64,000 nt of DNA from Spisula solida (GCA_947247005.1 OX365950.1:15202720-15266719), one strand, 5' to 3'. Counted from the first letter of the stretch, positions 36,907 to 47,515 are shown. The notes: generated by a model from the letters alone, not told the origin. A program made the numbers and translations.

Positions 36907-38505
36907 GCTTGTAACCTACCATGGCTGCTATCTTCATTATTTATACTGTTATTACAGACTTACATTTGTAATGATAATGCACTGTTATGATATGTTATAT
37001 TCCTCATCATCAGATTTATACTGCTATAATCATGTGATATTTACATGAAGAAGTCATCTATATTTTGCTAGTAACTTACCATGTCTGCTATCTTCAATGT
37101 TATAACATACTTACTCTTGTAATGATATGTCATTGTTATAATATATCACATTCCCCATCATCAGAATTGTACAGTGTCTATATTGCTATAATCATGTGTT
37201 ATTTACATGAAGAAGTCATCTATATTTTGCCAGAAACTTACCATGTCTGCTATCTTCAATGCTATAACAAACTTACATTTGTAATGATATGCCATTGTTA
37301 TGATATGTCATATTCCTCATCATCACATTTGTACAGTGTCTATATTGCTATAATTGTGTGTTGTTTACATGATGAAGACATCTATATTTTGCTTGTAACT
37401 TACTATGTATGTTATCTTCAATGCTAAAACATACTTACATTTGTTATGATAAGTCACTGTTATAATATGTCATATTCCCCATCATCAGAATTGCACAGTG
37501 TCTATACTGCTATAATCATGTGATATTTACATGAAGAAGTCATCTATATTTTGCTAGTAACTTACCATGTCTGCTATCTTCAATGTTATTACATACTTAC
37601 ATTTGTAATGACATGTCATTGTCATGATATGTCATATTCCTCATCATCAGTTTTGTACAGTATCTATATTGCTACAATTATGTGTTGTTTACATAAAGAA
37701 GTCATCTATATTTTGCTTGTAACTTACCATATCTGCTATCTTCAATATTATAACATACTTACACTTGTAATGATATGTCATTGTTATAATATATCATATT
37801 CCTCATCATCAGTTTTGTACAGTATCTATATTGCTATAATTATGTGTTGTTTACATGATGAAGTCATCTATATTTTGCTTGTAACTTACCATATCTGCTA
37901 TCTTCAATGTTATAACATACTTACACTTGTAATGATATGTCATTGTTATAATATATCACATTCCCCATCATCACATTTGTACAGTGTCTATATTGCTATA
38001 ATTGTGTGTTGTTTACATGATGAAGACATCTATATTTTGCTTGTAACTTACTATGTCTGTTATTTTCAATGCTAAAACATACTTACATTTGTTATGATAA
38101 GTCACTGTTATAATATGTCATATTCCCCATCATCAGAATTGTACAGTGTCTATATTGCGATAATCATGTGTTATTTACATGAAGAAGTCATCTATATTTT
38201 GCCAGAAACTTACCATGTCTGCTATCTTCAATGTTATAACAAACTTACATTTGTAATGATATGCCATTGTTATGATATGTCATATTCCTCATCATCACAT
38301 TTGTACAGTGTCTATATTGCTATAATTATGTGTTGTTTACATGAAGAAGTCATCTATATTTTGCTTGTACCTACCATGGCTGCTATCATAAATGTTAATA
38401 CAGAGTGACATTTGTAATGTTAAGTCACTGTAATGATATGTTATATTTACTCTTTATCAGATTTGTACATTGTCTATCTTGCTATAATTATGTTTGTCTA
38501 CATCA
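36907..38505 (+). repeat. 162-bp satellite, about ten monomers
   Basis: The word 'catctatattttgc' recurs at 37055, 37217, 37379, 37541, 37703, 37865, 38027, 38189 and 38351, always exactly 162 bp apart. Monomers differ by a few substitutions without internal indels. Variant features recur at 648-bp spacing ('gctaaaacatac', 'gaagacatcta') or 972-bp spacing ('ccagaaac'), so there is some higher-order or shuffled structure. The first (36907) and last (38363) monomers share the variant 'cctaccatggctgctatc' and are more diverged. Because 162 is 3 x 54, one frame stays open over several monomers (37065-37427, 37551-38075, 38094-38408). The predicted 54-residue hydrophobic, Cys-rich repeat is more likely a by-product than a protein. 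Confidence 0.95.
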
Positions 38506-39489
38506 ACATGCATTTAACCTTGTACCTTGATGGTAGAGGGGTCTGAAATCTGAATGCCATAATAGTATGCTTCTAATACTTTTCATGTCAACAAAATACT
38601 TATTGCTAATCAATAAAGAATGTTTTGGTCAATATATGTGAATGCAGGTCACATTCTGAAGACCATGAGGTAATGACTGTGTTGATTAATATGTTACTAT
38701 AGCAGCCACAATTATTATTCATTGTTGTTATGTGTGTCACAGGTGCTTTCTTAGGATCCCAAAGTCATGAGATTCTAATTAAATTCATATTGTCTCCAAC
38801 GTAATAATGTTACGTCCCTTTACGTTTCCATCCTTATCATATAACTGAATAAGAATTATTATAAAATTAATCTATACCTGTGGAAATCACCTGAGCACAC
38901 TGCATGTAATTGTATCCAACTTGTTTTTTCTGTATGATCTGTATGTTTCATTTTTGTTAAATCTACATTATGTATATATCTGACATTATAAGCTTATTTA
39001 CAAACTGCAGATTCCACATTATTTGACTTACTCTTAGCCCATTTAAAGCCGATCTCATCACTATCACAACTCCCTATATTAATTCCCACTTAGCTATATC
39101 TTCATTCTTAGCCCATTTAAAGCCACTCTAATAACTATCACAACTCCCTATATTAATTCCCACTTAGCCAAATCTTCATTCTTACCAAGTTTGCATAGCA
39201 AATACAATTACCTGTCTTGTTATAGTTATAGAAATTCCACTTAAATGCACCTAATGTTTAAGTATACTAGTATATGATATATAAAACTTTGTATTCATAT
39301 TGATATACATATTGGACAACCAATTATGGATTACCACTTACATGAAACTATACTGCACAGTTTTGTTAAACATACAAATCAAGTCGTTCATCCAAAAAGT
39401 TTCATAAAAATACATACTACTGATCTGTTTTAAAACATCACATCCTTTACTTCGAAAAAAAAACAATCGTATATACCACTGTCTTACCT
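38506..39489. other. Upstream region of the LINE, with a 74-bp tandem duplication
   Basis: At 39037-39184 a 74-bp unit beginning 'gcccatttaaagcc' and containing 'actatcacaactccctat' is repeated twice with few differences. The rest is AT-rich. This could be part of the LINE 5' untranslated region, but its 5' end cannot be placed. Confidence 0.55.
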
Positions 39490-39720
39490 ATGTGGAGGTC
39501 TCATTGCGAAACTAAATGTCGGACCCTGCCGGCCTTACTGCTCCTGATCTTCTTGATCTTTCTGTTACTTTCTCTTTCTATTTGTCTTCATATGGTCACT
39601 TATTCAACTGGATCTTCTCACCCAAACAGGATTTTACTTCTGGCATCACCTGATGGGTATAGACTTACACACTTACAGGGTGAGAGTTGGTCATTTTGCT
39701 TCATTACAAATGTCATGTAA
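39490..39720 (+). CDS. Short hydrophobic ORF overlapping the LINE reading frame
   Basis: A 76-codon ATG frame whose first third is strongly hydrophobic (LPALLLLIFLIFLLLSLSIC), like a signal or membrane segment. It overlaps the first 68 bp of the LINE polyprotein frame (39653) in a different phase. Three readings are possible: the true N-terminus of the polyprotein joined by frameshifting, splicing or an inactivating indel; a short upstream ORF controlling translation; or chance. No homologue is recognised and no further domain is visible. Confidence 0.3.
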   Translation: MWRSHCETKCRTLPALLLLIFLIFLLLSLSICLHMVTYSTGSSHPNRILLLASPDGYRLTHLQGESWSFCFITNVM

Positions 39721-42700
39721 AGGACTAGCATGTTTTACAACATTTGAACTTATCACATGGTTGTCAATGCTTCTTCTGAGAGCTGGAGACATACATCAAA
39801 ACCCTGGACCAAAAACCATCACATCAGATTCTCCTGACAGTACTTTATCTGATTCTAACATGTTTGAAGACTTTAGAAATTCTTTGTCCTTTGTCCATTA
39901 TAACGTGCAAAGCTTTTTCCATAAGAGGGATATTCTACAGGCTGAACTTAAGCACTTCGACGTTCTTTCTTTTTCTGAAACTTGGCTTAGTGATCAGATC
40001 GATTCTTCTTCTCTCATATTCGAAAATTTTGCCCCACCATTCCGGAAAGATCGAAATGGTGATAACCACGGTGGTGTAATAGTGTATGTCAGAAGTTTAT
40101 TACCTGCCATAAGGCGAACTGACTTAGAACTGGATGGCACTGAGTGTATATGGCTAGAGATACAAATCAAACACAAAAAAGTTCTATTTGGTACTTTCTA
40201 TCGACCGCCAAACTCACATCCTATAGTTCTTACACAAATAGAAAATTCCATTAGTCTTGCTTATGATACCTCTATATCTGACATTATCGTCACAGGCGAT
40301 TTCAATCTTGACATCAACAAACCGGCAACACGTTCCAAAATCCAAGACCTAATAATACACTTTACCATGAAACAAGTAATCGATGAATCAACCCACTTCA
40401 CAGAACACTCAAACTCTTTAATTGATCTTTTATTACTGTCTTCAACCTGTCCGATAAAATCCTCTGGTGTTGGCGAACCCTTTCTTGACCAAAATATCAG
40501 ATATCATTGCCCTGTCTACTGCTGCCTTGATATTGCAAAACCAAAGTCGATGTCGTTCAAACGAAGAGTCTGGAAATTTGATGAAGGGGACTACCAGAGT
40601 CTACGCCGAGCAGCATCAATATTCGATTGGCAGTCACTCTTTGATAATAATATCGACACGTACACAAGCAATATTACCAATGAAATAATGACAATGTCTA
40701 ACAAATATATCCCAAACAAAGTAGTCACAATACGACAAACGGAACCTCCTTGGATTCACAACGACATACGTAAACATATCAGAAAACGAAAACGTGCATA
40801 CGACAAAGCCAAACGATCTCAAAATCCTATACATTGGCAAGCATACAAACAACTTAGAAATAAAACAACCGACATGGTCAGACATGCCAAACATCATCTA
40901 TCCCAAAAGATTGCAGATAAACTAAAACAGCCAGATCTCAAAATAACAGACTATTGGAAAATACTCAAACAATTCATATCACCCACTAAAAAATCAAGCA
41001 TAGATATACTACACGATAATGGAAACATAATCACAGACAACACAGACAAAGCCAATCTTCTGAACAACTTCTTCCAAACACAAACGCAACTAAACGATCA
41101 AGATAAATTTCTCCCTTCTCTACAAACAAACCGAGATGCAAATGTTCTATGTAACATCCAAATCACAGAAGAAGAGGTAGAGAGTACACTCACATCACTT
41201 AGTACAGGCAAAGCATCAGGTCCAGACAACATTAACAGTAGGATACTCAAAGAACTTTCACATGAATTAGCAAGTCCTCTCTGTGCACTTTTCAACAGAT
41301 CTCTGTATATGGCAAAGGTACCATCCCTTTGGAAACTAGCTAATGTCTGCGCTATCCATAAAAAAAACGATCCACATACAGTGTCAAATTACAGACCTAT
41401 TTCTTTACTTAGCACTATCAGTAAAACACTTGAAAAAATAATTCACAAGCACGCATACAACTTCCTCAAGTCCAACAACATTATTACCCCACTTCAGTCA
41501 GGTTTCGTTCACAATGATTCAACTTCCAACCAACTTGTCTCTATATATAACTCTTTCTGTAAAGCCTTAGATGAGGGCAAGGAGGTTAGGGCTGTTTTTT
41601 GTGATATATCGATAGCATTTGACCGAGTTTGGCATCGGGGTCTTCTACATAAACTGGAAACAAATGGGATTTCCGGTCAGCTTCTCTTATGGTTCAAAGA
41701 TTATCTTTCTGGTAGAAGGCAAAGGGTCGTTCTTTGTGGTTCCTCTTCTGAAACTGTACCTATAACTGCTGGTGTTCCACAAGGTTCCATTCTTGGTCCC
41801 CTCTTGTTTATCCTTTATATCAACGACATCGTTACTGACATCGGTTCTAACATCTGTCTCTTCGCTGATGACACAAGCCTCTATATAACGGTTGATGATC
41901 CAATCAATTCAGCAATTGCTCTCAATACAGACCTCAATACTATCTCAAACTGGGCCGAAAAATGGCTGGTCGATTTCAATCCAAATAAAACAACTGCCTT
42001 GCTTATTTCTCGAAAACACAACAAGCCATTTCACCCCCCTCTCTCTATGAATAATACAATTATATCAGAAGTTAGATATCACAAACATCTAGGAGTTACA
42101 TTCTCTCATGACGGAACTTGGCATGAGCACATCGACACAATGCGAAGGAAAGCATGGCAACGTATCAGTATCATGCGCTCACTCAAATTCACCCTTGATA
42201 GAAAGTCATTAGAAACTATATACTCGTCTTTCATTCGACCTCTATTGGAGTATTCAGACGTTGTTTGGGACAATCTTTCTCTCCATGATCAAAACGAGTT
42301 GGAGAAAATACAACATGAGGCTTGTAGAATCATATGTGGAGCCACGAAACTTATCTCCATTGAGAATCTTCATAAGGAAACCTGCTTTGAAACTCTCAAA
42401 CAAAGGAGGGAAAAACACAAACTAACACTCTTTTATAAAATGACAAATAACTTATCTCCTCAGTATCTCAATTCTCTTGTACCGGAAATCGTAGGCGATA
42501 CAACAACGTACAATCTGCGAAACGCCAACAACACGAGAAGCATCCCATGTCATACTCAGCTCTATGCAAACTCATTTCTACCATCAGCTGTTCATGCATG
42601 GAATCAACTTCCTCTGAACCACCGCAACTGCTCATCACTCAATGCTTTCAAAACCCAACTCAATGTTAATAAACCCAAGGTCCCTTTTCATTACTACTCT

Positions 42701-43018
42701 GGCGACCGCAAACAGCAGATTCTACACACTCGTCTCAGAACCCACTGCAGCAACTTAAACGAACACTTATTTTCTAAAAACTTGATACCGAGCCCTCTCT
42801 GTGAATGCGGCTTCATCGAGAATACTCACCATTACTTCTTTGAGTGTCACTTGTACCAGCAACAACGCAATGAACTCTTCGAGCTCATTCACCACCTTAC
42901 TACACCTTCGCTGTCTACCTTTTTATATGGTGATCCAGTTCTCTCGAATGACTCAAACAGCGAAATTTTCGCACATGTCCAAAACTACATTAGATCAACA
43001 AATCGTTTTGATGTATAA
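39653..43018 (+). CDS. LINE polyprotein: AP endonuclease-reverse transcriptase (Jockey/CR1-like)
   Basis: An intact 1121-residue frame. A hydrophobic stretch (residues ~28-42) leads into a 2A-like GDIHQNPGP (45-53). The AP-type endonuclease spans ~77-300: YNVQS with N84, SETWL with E109, GDFNLD with D216/N218, and RYHCPVY with H285 where many relatives have SDH. The reverse transcriptase spans ~530-830: NYRPISLLSTISKTLEKI, motif A AVFCDISIAFDRVWH with D651, GVPQGSILGPLLFILYIND, and FADD with D739/D740. A C-terminal Cys/His cluster (C1050, C1052, H1059, C1065) ends the protein. The endonuclease nicks target DNA and the RT copies the element RNA onto it (target-primed reverse transcription). 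No stop or frameshift is present, so the copy looks young. Clade placement as Jockey/CR1 group is by motif style only. The ATG at 39653 is the first in frame, but upstream coding cannot be excluded. Confidence 0.93.
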   Translation: MGIDLHTYRVRVGHFASLQMSCKGLACFTTFELITWLSMLLLRAGDIHQNPGPKTITSDSPDSTLSDSNMFEDFRNSLSFVHYNVQSFFHKRDILQAELKHFDVLSFSETWLSDQIDSSSLIFENFAPPFRKDRNGDNHGGVIVYVRSLLPAIRRTDLELDGTECIWLEIQIKHKKVLFGTFYRPPNSHPIVLTQIENSISLAYDTSISDIIVTGDFNLDINKPATRSKIQDLIIHFTMKQVIDESTHFTEHSNSLIDLLLLSSTCPIKSSGVGEPFLDQNIRYHCPVYCCLDIAKPKSMSFKRRVWKFDEGDYQSLRRAASIFDWQSLFDNNIDTYTSNITNEIMTMSNKYIPNKVVTIRQTEPPWIHNDIRKHIRKRKRAYDKAKRSQNPIHWQAYKQLRNKTTDMVRHAKHHLSQKIADKLKQPDLKITDYWKILKQFISPTKKSSIDILHDNGNIITDNTDKANLLNNFFQTQTQLNDQDKFLPSLQTNRDANVLCNIQITEEEVESTLTSLSTGKASGPDNINSRILKELSHELASPLCALFNRSLYMAKVPSLWKLANVCAIHKKNDPHTVSNYRPISLLSTISKTLEKIIHKHAYNFLKSNNIITPLQSGFVHNDSTSNQLVSIYNSFCKALDEGKEVRAVFCDISIAFDRVWHRGLLHKLETNGISGQLLLWFKDYLSGRRQRVVLCGSSSETVPITAGVPQGSILGPLLFILYINDIVTDIGSNICLFADDTSLYITVDDPINSAIALNTDLNTISNWAEKWLVDFNPNKTTALLISRKHNKPFHPPLSMNNTIISEVRYHKHLGVTFSHDGTWHEHIDTMRRKAWQRISIMRSLKFTLDRKSLETIYSSFIRPLLEYSDVVWDNLSLHDQNELEKIQHEACRIICGATKLISIENLHKETCFETLKQRREKHKLTLFYKMTNNLSPQYLNSLVPEIVGDTTTYNLRNANNTRSIPCHTQLYANSFLPSAVHAWNQLPLNHRNCSSLNAFKTQLNVNKPKVPFHYYSGDRKQQILHTRLRTHCSNLNEHLFSKNLIPSPLCECGFIENTHHYFFECHLYQQQRNELFELIHHLTTPSLSTFLYGDPVLSNDSNSEIFAHVQNYIRSTNRFDV
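39785..39811 (+). other. 2A-like ribosome-skipping motif
   Basis: Encodes GDIHQNPGP, residues 45-53 of the LINE protein, preceded by a leucine-rich stretch (LSMLLLRA). The canonical 2A core is D(V/I)ExNPGP, where the ribosome skips the bond between the last Gly and Pro. Here His replaces the Glu. 2A-like sequences at the N-terminus of AP-endonuclease LINEs are documented in invertebrates. If active, it would release a ~52-residue leader from the enzyme, which would then start at Pro53. Whether this variant is active cannot be told from sequence. Confidence 0.7.
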
Positions 43019-44049
43019 CATTCTTCTTTATTAATGCTATACGTGAAACTGAAATAATTTCTAATTATTGGCACAATGTATCAATCCACAAACACGTTTA
43101 GGCATGCTCATATTTTAGAACCAACTACACGTCCCGTTGGCATATGTGACCATACCTCTATATATCTATATCTCTCCATCTTTTCTATCTCTATCAATCT
43201 GTCAAACACTCTTTTCCATTCTTTTCCCTCCCAAAATCATCATTTATGTACATAATTTCCACTGTTTACAACTTCATAAAGTTACCAATTATTCCCTGCT
43301 ATTCATAAGGAACGAGTTTATAAATAAGCTTTGCTTTCTACTCAATCCTTAAGATGTGTAATTAAATGTTATCAATTATATGTTTATAAAGAAATAAATA
43401 TTGTTTAAACTAACTACATCCAGCAGCAACACTTGTAACTAATCAATCGATTGGACGTGCGTAATTGAAGGAATTTTTGAGGAGTATTTGAAACATACAC
43501 ATGTACTATAAATAGGTCTTTAACAGTTTTCTGAAGTTTAATTTTGTTAGTTGTGTCTCTTGTGTCTACTTCAGAATAAACTGTTGTCATATATATCAAA
43601 AGTACAATGTATTAACATACCGTATCCTGTTAAGAAAGTCCCTATCGTATTCGAATATACACACGTTTGACAAACTATCGCGATGTGTTCGTCTCCATTG
43701 CCCCAATTACCCAGTTTCAAATAATCTTGATTAAATTAAGTCCCCATCTGTTCGTTGTTGCAAATTTCCATCGTAGCTTTATTGTCCGGTAATGAGGTTT
43801 GTAATAATTGTTCTATACTAGCCTATTTTTAAAAGAAAGTCACTGACTGTGTAATGTCTTCTTTTTTAGGACAGAAACTGTAAAAAAGACGCTCCAATAT
43901 TAAGTTTAAAGTAATACAGAAGGAGAAAGTGTAATTGATTTCCGGGACGTGCCTTTAAATGATGATAAATAACTCTCTCTAAATACATAATATATTTTAT
44001 AGCCACCAAGTGGTTCTGTATGTGTCTCAAGAGTTTACGAAGCTAGTAC
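43019..44049. other. LINE 3' flank, no gene
   Basis: AT-rich DNA after the stop at 43016-43018. A 3' UTR probably occupies part of it ('aaagaaataaatattgttta' near 43389 is a candidate 3' end), but no poly-A or simple-repeat tail or target duplication was clear. The short frame at 43137-43352 is low complexity. Confidence 0.45.
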
Positions 44050-44409
44050 ATTTAATACAAAATTAAAACAAACACTGAGCATTGAGTTAGAAAATAGGCT
44101 TTTATTAAAGCCAGTAAAAGATCAAAGAATAAGTTTATAACATATATACAAGCATATAAAATATAGTAACACAAGTTAACAAGCTCAATCGAATTTTGGA
44201 TTATCTGGGTAAATGTCTGGGCGGCCATAAACACCTTCGTATTACATTTCTCTGGTGTTTATGACAGCAGAACAGAAATTTATTCAGATTTGTACATTTA
44301 CATCATCTATACATATAACATATAAACATATATACATACATAAAGTTATCACATGATTATTTTGTTAGTAAATAAATTGACAGTCGAGGATAAACTATAT
44401 TATTCGTTG

Positions 44410-44973
44410 TTAGTTCATATTATTCGAAGTATTATTTCTAATCATTACAGCTTTATTATAATATATAGCTAATTTATATAACTGGGTTTTATTTATAGAG
44501 TTCAATAGTTCCATACATTTAAACATACTTGGTCTAACGTAATAGTACTTTTTATTATATATTTTTCCCAGATCATCAAAACACGGGCAAATTATAATAA
44601 AATGACATTCGTCTTCAATATCTCCTAAATGACAACATTGGCATACTGGCTCATTTATTTCTAGTCTATTTCTTGTATATCTTCCAGTATGTATTATTAA
44701 TGAATGTGCCGAAAGTCTTAATTTTGTAATGACATGACCCAATGAAAAAGTTAAAATGTCTAAATATTCTTCATAATGAAAATTAAATTTAATATGATTG
44801 TAATGGTTAAGCACACCACTTATATCTTTATCTGTACGCCAGTTTTGAATAAAACAATCTATGACAAGTTGCTTAAAAACACTCACAAACATATTTACAT
44901 TTACAGATTCGGGATACTCCCATACATTTACAAAACCATAAGTAGATAACAATTTTTTTATATTGCCACCCAA
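44410..44973 (-). pseudogene. C-terminal domain of the second LINE
   Basis: 187 residues beginning MGGNIKKLLSTYGFVNVW. A typical LINE C-terminus is visible: LRLSAHSLIIHTGRYTRNRL, then a Cys/His cluster CQCCHLGDIEDECHFIIICP, then a basic/hydrophobic tail ending at 44410. Many LINE proteins of this type have 'HFLl.C' after 'iEDE', so the Cys and His positions are conserved. It is detached from the RT by stops and frameshifts (45000-45060). The terminal stop at 44410 probably is the original end of the ORF. Confidence 0.8.
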
Positions 44974-45059
44974 TTAGAAACGCCATTTTTACAATCTGCT
45001 AATGCTTGGTTATATACTCTGTCTATGATAATGTTGTCTGTATTCAATAATTTAAACCA

Positions 45060-45397
45060 CTATTTTAGTATGCGTAAAAATCTTGAAATAAACAATGGAT
45101 ACCCGCCAAGCTCCCCATACACTCCTGTTGCGCAAGTAGAAGTTCTTACATTTAAAATACGTTTACAAAATTTTAGATGAATCCTTTTAAGTTCTTTATT
45201 TTTACTAAAGCCCCATATTTCTGAAGAATATTTACGTATAGAACAAACAAAGAATCGAACAACTGGCAAACTATTTTGGGTTTTAACTTGAATTTCTTAC
45301 AATTAACTAAAAGTGTATTTAAAGCCTTCAATGCCTTGGCTACTACATATTGCTTATTTAGATAAAATGACACGGTAAAATTAAACACTGTACCCAA
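45060..45397 (-). pseudogene. RT thumb/linker fragment of the second LINE, two phases
   Basis: Two overlapping minus-strand frames, 45173-45397 (GTVFNFTVSFYLNKQ, then AKALKALNTLLVNCKK) and 45060-45269 (SIRKYSSEIWGFSKNKELK, then LKFCKRILNVRTSTC), together follow the usual post-RT layout 'YLG..f...G.F......A..A...L......L.....l..lFDslV...L.Y..E.WG......e..hl.Fck..L.v...t'. A frameshift near 45230 separates them. They lie between the RT fragment and the C-terminal fragment. Confidence 0.75.
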
Positions 45398-45411
45398 ATA
45401 GTTGAAATTAT

Positions 45412-45927
45412 CTACAGCTGCATTTTCACCTCATTATAAATCCAATTTTCATTATTTAATAGTCTACCCCTTTTACGGAATACTACGATTTTTGTATTAT
45501 TTGTGTTAACCTCTAATCCCCATTGATTACAATAATCGCACAGTAGATCTAAACTATTTTGCAATTCTTCTGGAGTTTTACCAAGAATTACCATGTCATC
45601 AGCAAAAAGCAATATAATTAAAACAATATCATCTATAGTAAGGCCTACATCTTGATTGTCTTGTGAATGTAATTCCAAATCTTCAATGAAAAGAGAAAAA
45701 AGTATCGGTGACATTATCTCCCCTTGTCTTAAACCTACGGAATATTCGAAAAAATCCAAATAGCTAGCACAGTTACGATCACAGGATTTTACTTTTTGAT
45801 ACATGTCTTTGATAATTCTTAACAATTTACCCTGTATACCAGTTTTATATAGTTTCATCCATAATGCATTTCTATAAATAGTATCAAAACATTTACGAAG
45901 AGTATGTTTTGGTGAAATATTTAACAA
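45412..45927 (-). pseudogene. Reverse transcriptase fragment of the second LINE
   Basis: 171 residues covering the palm: LRQGEIMSPILFSLFIEDLE (the G-x-x-Q-G-x-x-x-S-P-x-L-F motif), LLFADDMVILG with the two catalytic aspartates, then CDYCNQWGLEVNTNNTK and VVFRKRG. Motif A is only partly preserved near the start (RKCFDTIYRNALWMKL, where functional elements usually have 'KAFDTV.R..LW.KL'). The frame ends at 45412 and the downstream sequence continues in another phase, so the gene is broken. Confidence 0.85.
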
Positions 45928-47447
45928 TTATTCCAACTCCACCCAAACCAAAATTGTTACAAACAAATTAAATAGCGTCCAGAATAATCAAAATATTAAA
46001 ATCAACGTCCTCCTTTGTTTTAGCAAAATAATGATATGTGCATGCGTGATATTTCTCCAAAAGGGAAGGCTATATGCCGTCATTTCCGGGCTGGACAAAA
46101 GCCGGATAATTTGCACGATCCATTTCGACCATAAATCATTTTTATAGTAAAATTTTTATATTTATGAAGATACACAAAGTTAGCCCTGATGTATCTCGCG
46201 GAGCAATGCTCTACTTATGATTATCAGATTATCATGTGCATGTTTGTGGTTGTCCCTTTATATGATTTAAACTGGAAATCGATTTTTCTAGTTCGTGTGT
46301 GCTTTTACAGTTAAAAAATGCCTTTTTTGCCAAACAATATTTGCAATGAAGAGAAATAGTAGAGCGCGAAAGGTACAAAGTTGAACAAAAAGAAAAAAAC
46401 AAAATGATAAAACACAGGTACATATTCATTATTACTTAAAGAAACAACTACGACATCATCAAGAAGCTTAACTGACATGACAGATTAAATTCAAGATAAT
46501 TTTGGTAACAATCTTAAGTACAGGAAAGGATTTCGTGATGCACTAGTTAATTCACTCACTGGAATAAATTAAATGCAGGTTACAAGACCTTTCAGTATAA
46601 TGGTTTCCTGGGGTGCTTTCTAAATTGCTAACAACCTGAACAGAGTTTTTTTAAGAGAGTCGGTGACACTATTCAGGTTACCCAGAGCTACAATTAGTTG
46701 CATTACAGGAATATTTGGTCGCAAAAATGATTAAATCAAATGCTCAAGACTCCAGGGAGGCGCAAACTTTGGCACAGTTATGTTAATGTCATGTAATTAT
46801 ACGGCGATTATTCTACGAGTGATGTTAATCAGACACCACACAAGGCAATTATATGAAATAATCACCCTTAGTGAAAAAAGGGCAACAAATTTACTATAAT
46901 TGCTTTATGTTTAGAAATCTTTCCCATGGTTAATATGTGATGTTGTTATGCTTTGTTGACGGAATTATTTCAAGTTTGCACTTTCAAAATATGAAAGATT
47001 CTTACAATTAAAAATAGCAGATGTTTAAAAAAGGTAGTATGCCATGACCAATAAAAGGCAATTGTTGTGTCTGGACAAAGTAGGAATCAATTCAAAAGTC
47101 GCTATTTCAAAACCCAGCTTATAGTTCTTACTTAAAATGACAAATAAGGAGATCATTATTATCGCATGCTATACTTAAGGACCTAACTACCAATCATGTA
47201 ACCCTCTTTAACTACTTTAGTCGCTTCAATTTGACATAGGTCTTCGCTACGTTAATGACATCATGCCAAATTTTATGTCAGTGCATTATTTATATGTCAT
47301 TACTTCATTACACTCCCGTAACATCAAAAATGTGCAATTTGGAGGTTATAGATGTGTACCAACAGTGGCAGCCCCTAACCTATCATACAAGAAAAACAGA
47401 CACAAAACGTACCATCCGTATCTCCAAATGATAAAATTAGCACTCAA
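45928..47447. other. Non-coding stretch, nothing recognised
   Basis: AT-rich. Small frames on both strands have no domain. No repeat shared with other parts of the window was seen. Confidence 0.45.
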
Positions 47448-47515
47448 CCAGCCGAGCACAGAAAATATAAAAACATCGCATACCACAATTACAGTTAAGT
47501 GTCGCTAAGGAGATG
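47448..47515 (+). repeat. Dispersed short repeat, fragment
   Basis: 'cactcaaccagccgagcaca' followed by 'aacatcgcataccacaattac' matches the family at 5138-5300 and 52945-53110. Confidence 0.5.

Larger units (their letters stand above)
44050..45927 (-). mobile_element. Second LINE, 5'-truncated and frameshifted, minus strand
   Basis: Consecutive minus-strand segments encode, in order, the reverse transcriptase palm (45412-45927), the thumb and linker (45060-45397) and a C-terminal domain with a Cys/His cluster (44410-44973). They are separated by frameshifts and stops. About 360 bp of 3' untranslated DNA follow toward 44050. No endonuclease is found beyond 45927, so the copy is 5'-truncated, as is common for LINEs. 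Its protein differs clearly from the intact LINE at 39653-43018 (for example LRQGEIMSPILFSLFIEDLE and CNQWGLEVNTNNTKIVVFRK). It is therefore a separate family, clade not assigned. Confidence 0.85.

Noticed and set aside
37065..38408. Three plus-strand frames of 104-174 codons with a 54-residue hydrophobic Cys-rich repeat
   Set aside because: They are explained by the 162-bp satellite period being a multiple of three. They start and stop within monomers, have no unique flanking coding sequence, and lack any known domain.
36907..38505. Regularly spaced repeats considered as a CRISPR-like array
   Set aside because: The whole 162-bp unit repeats without unique spacers, and the context is eukaryotic.
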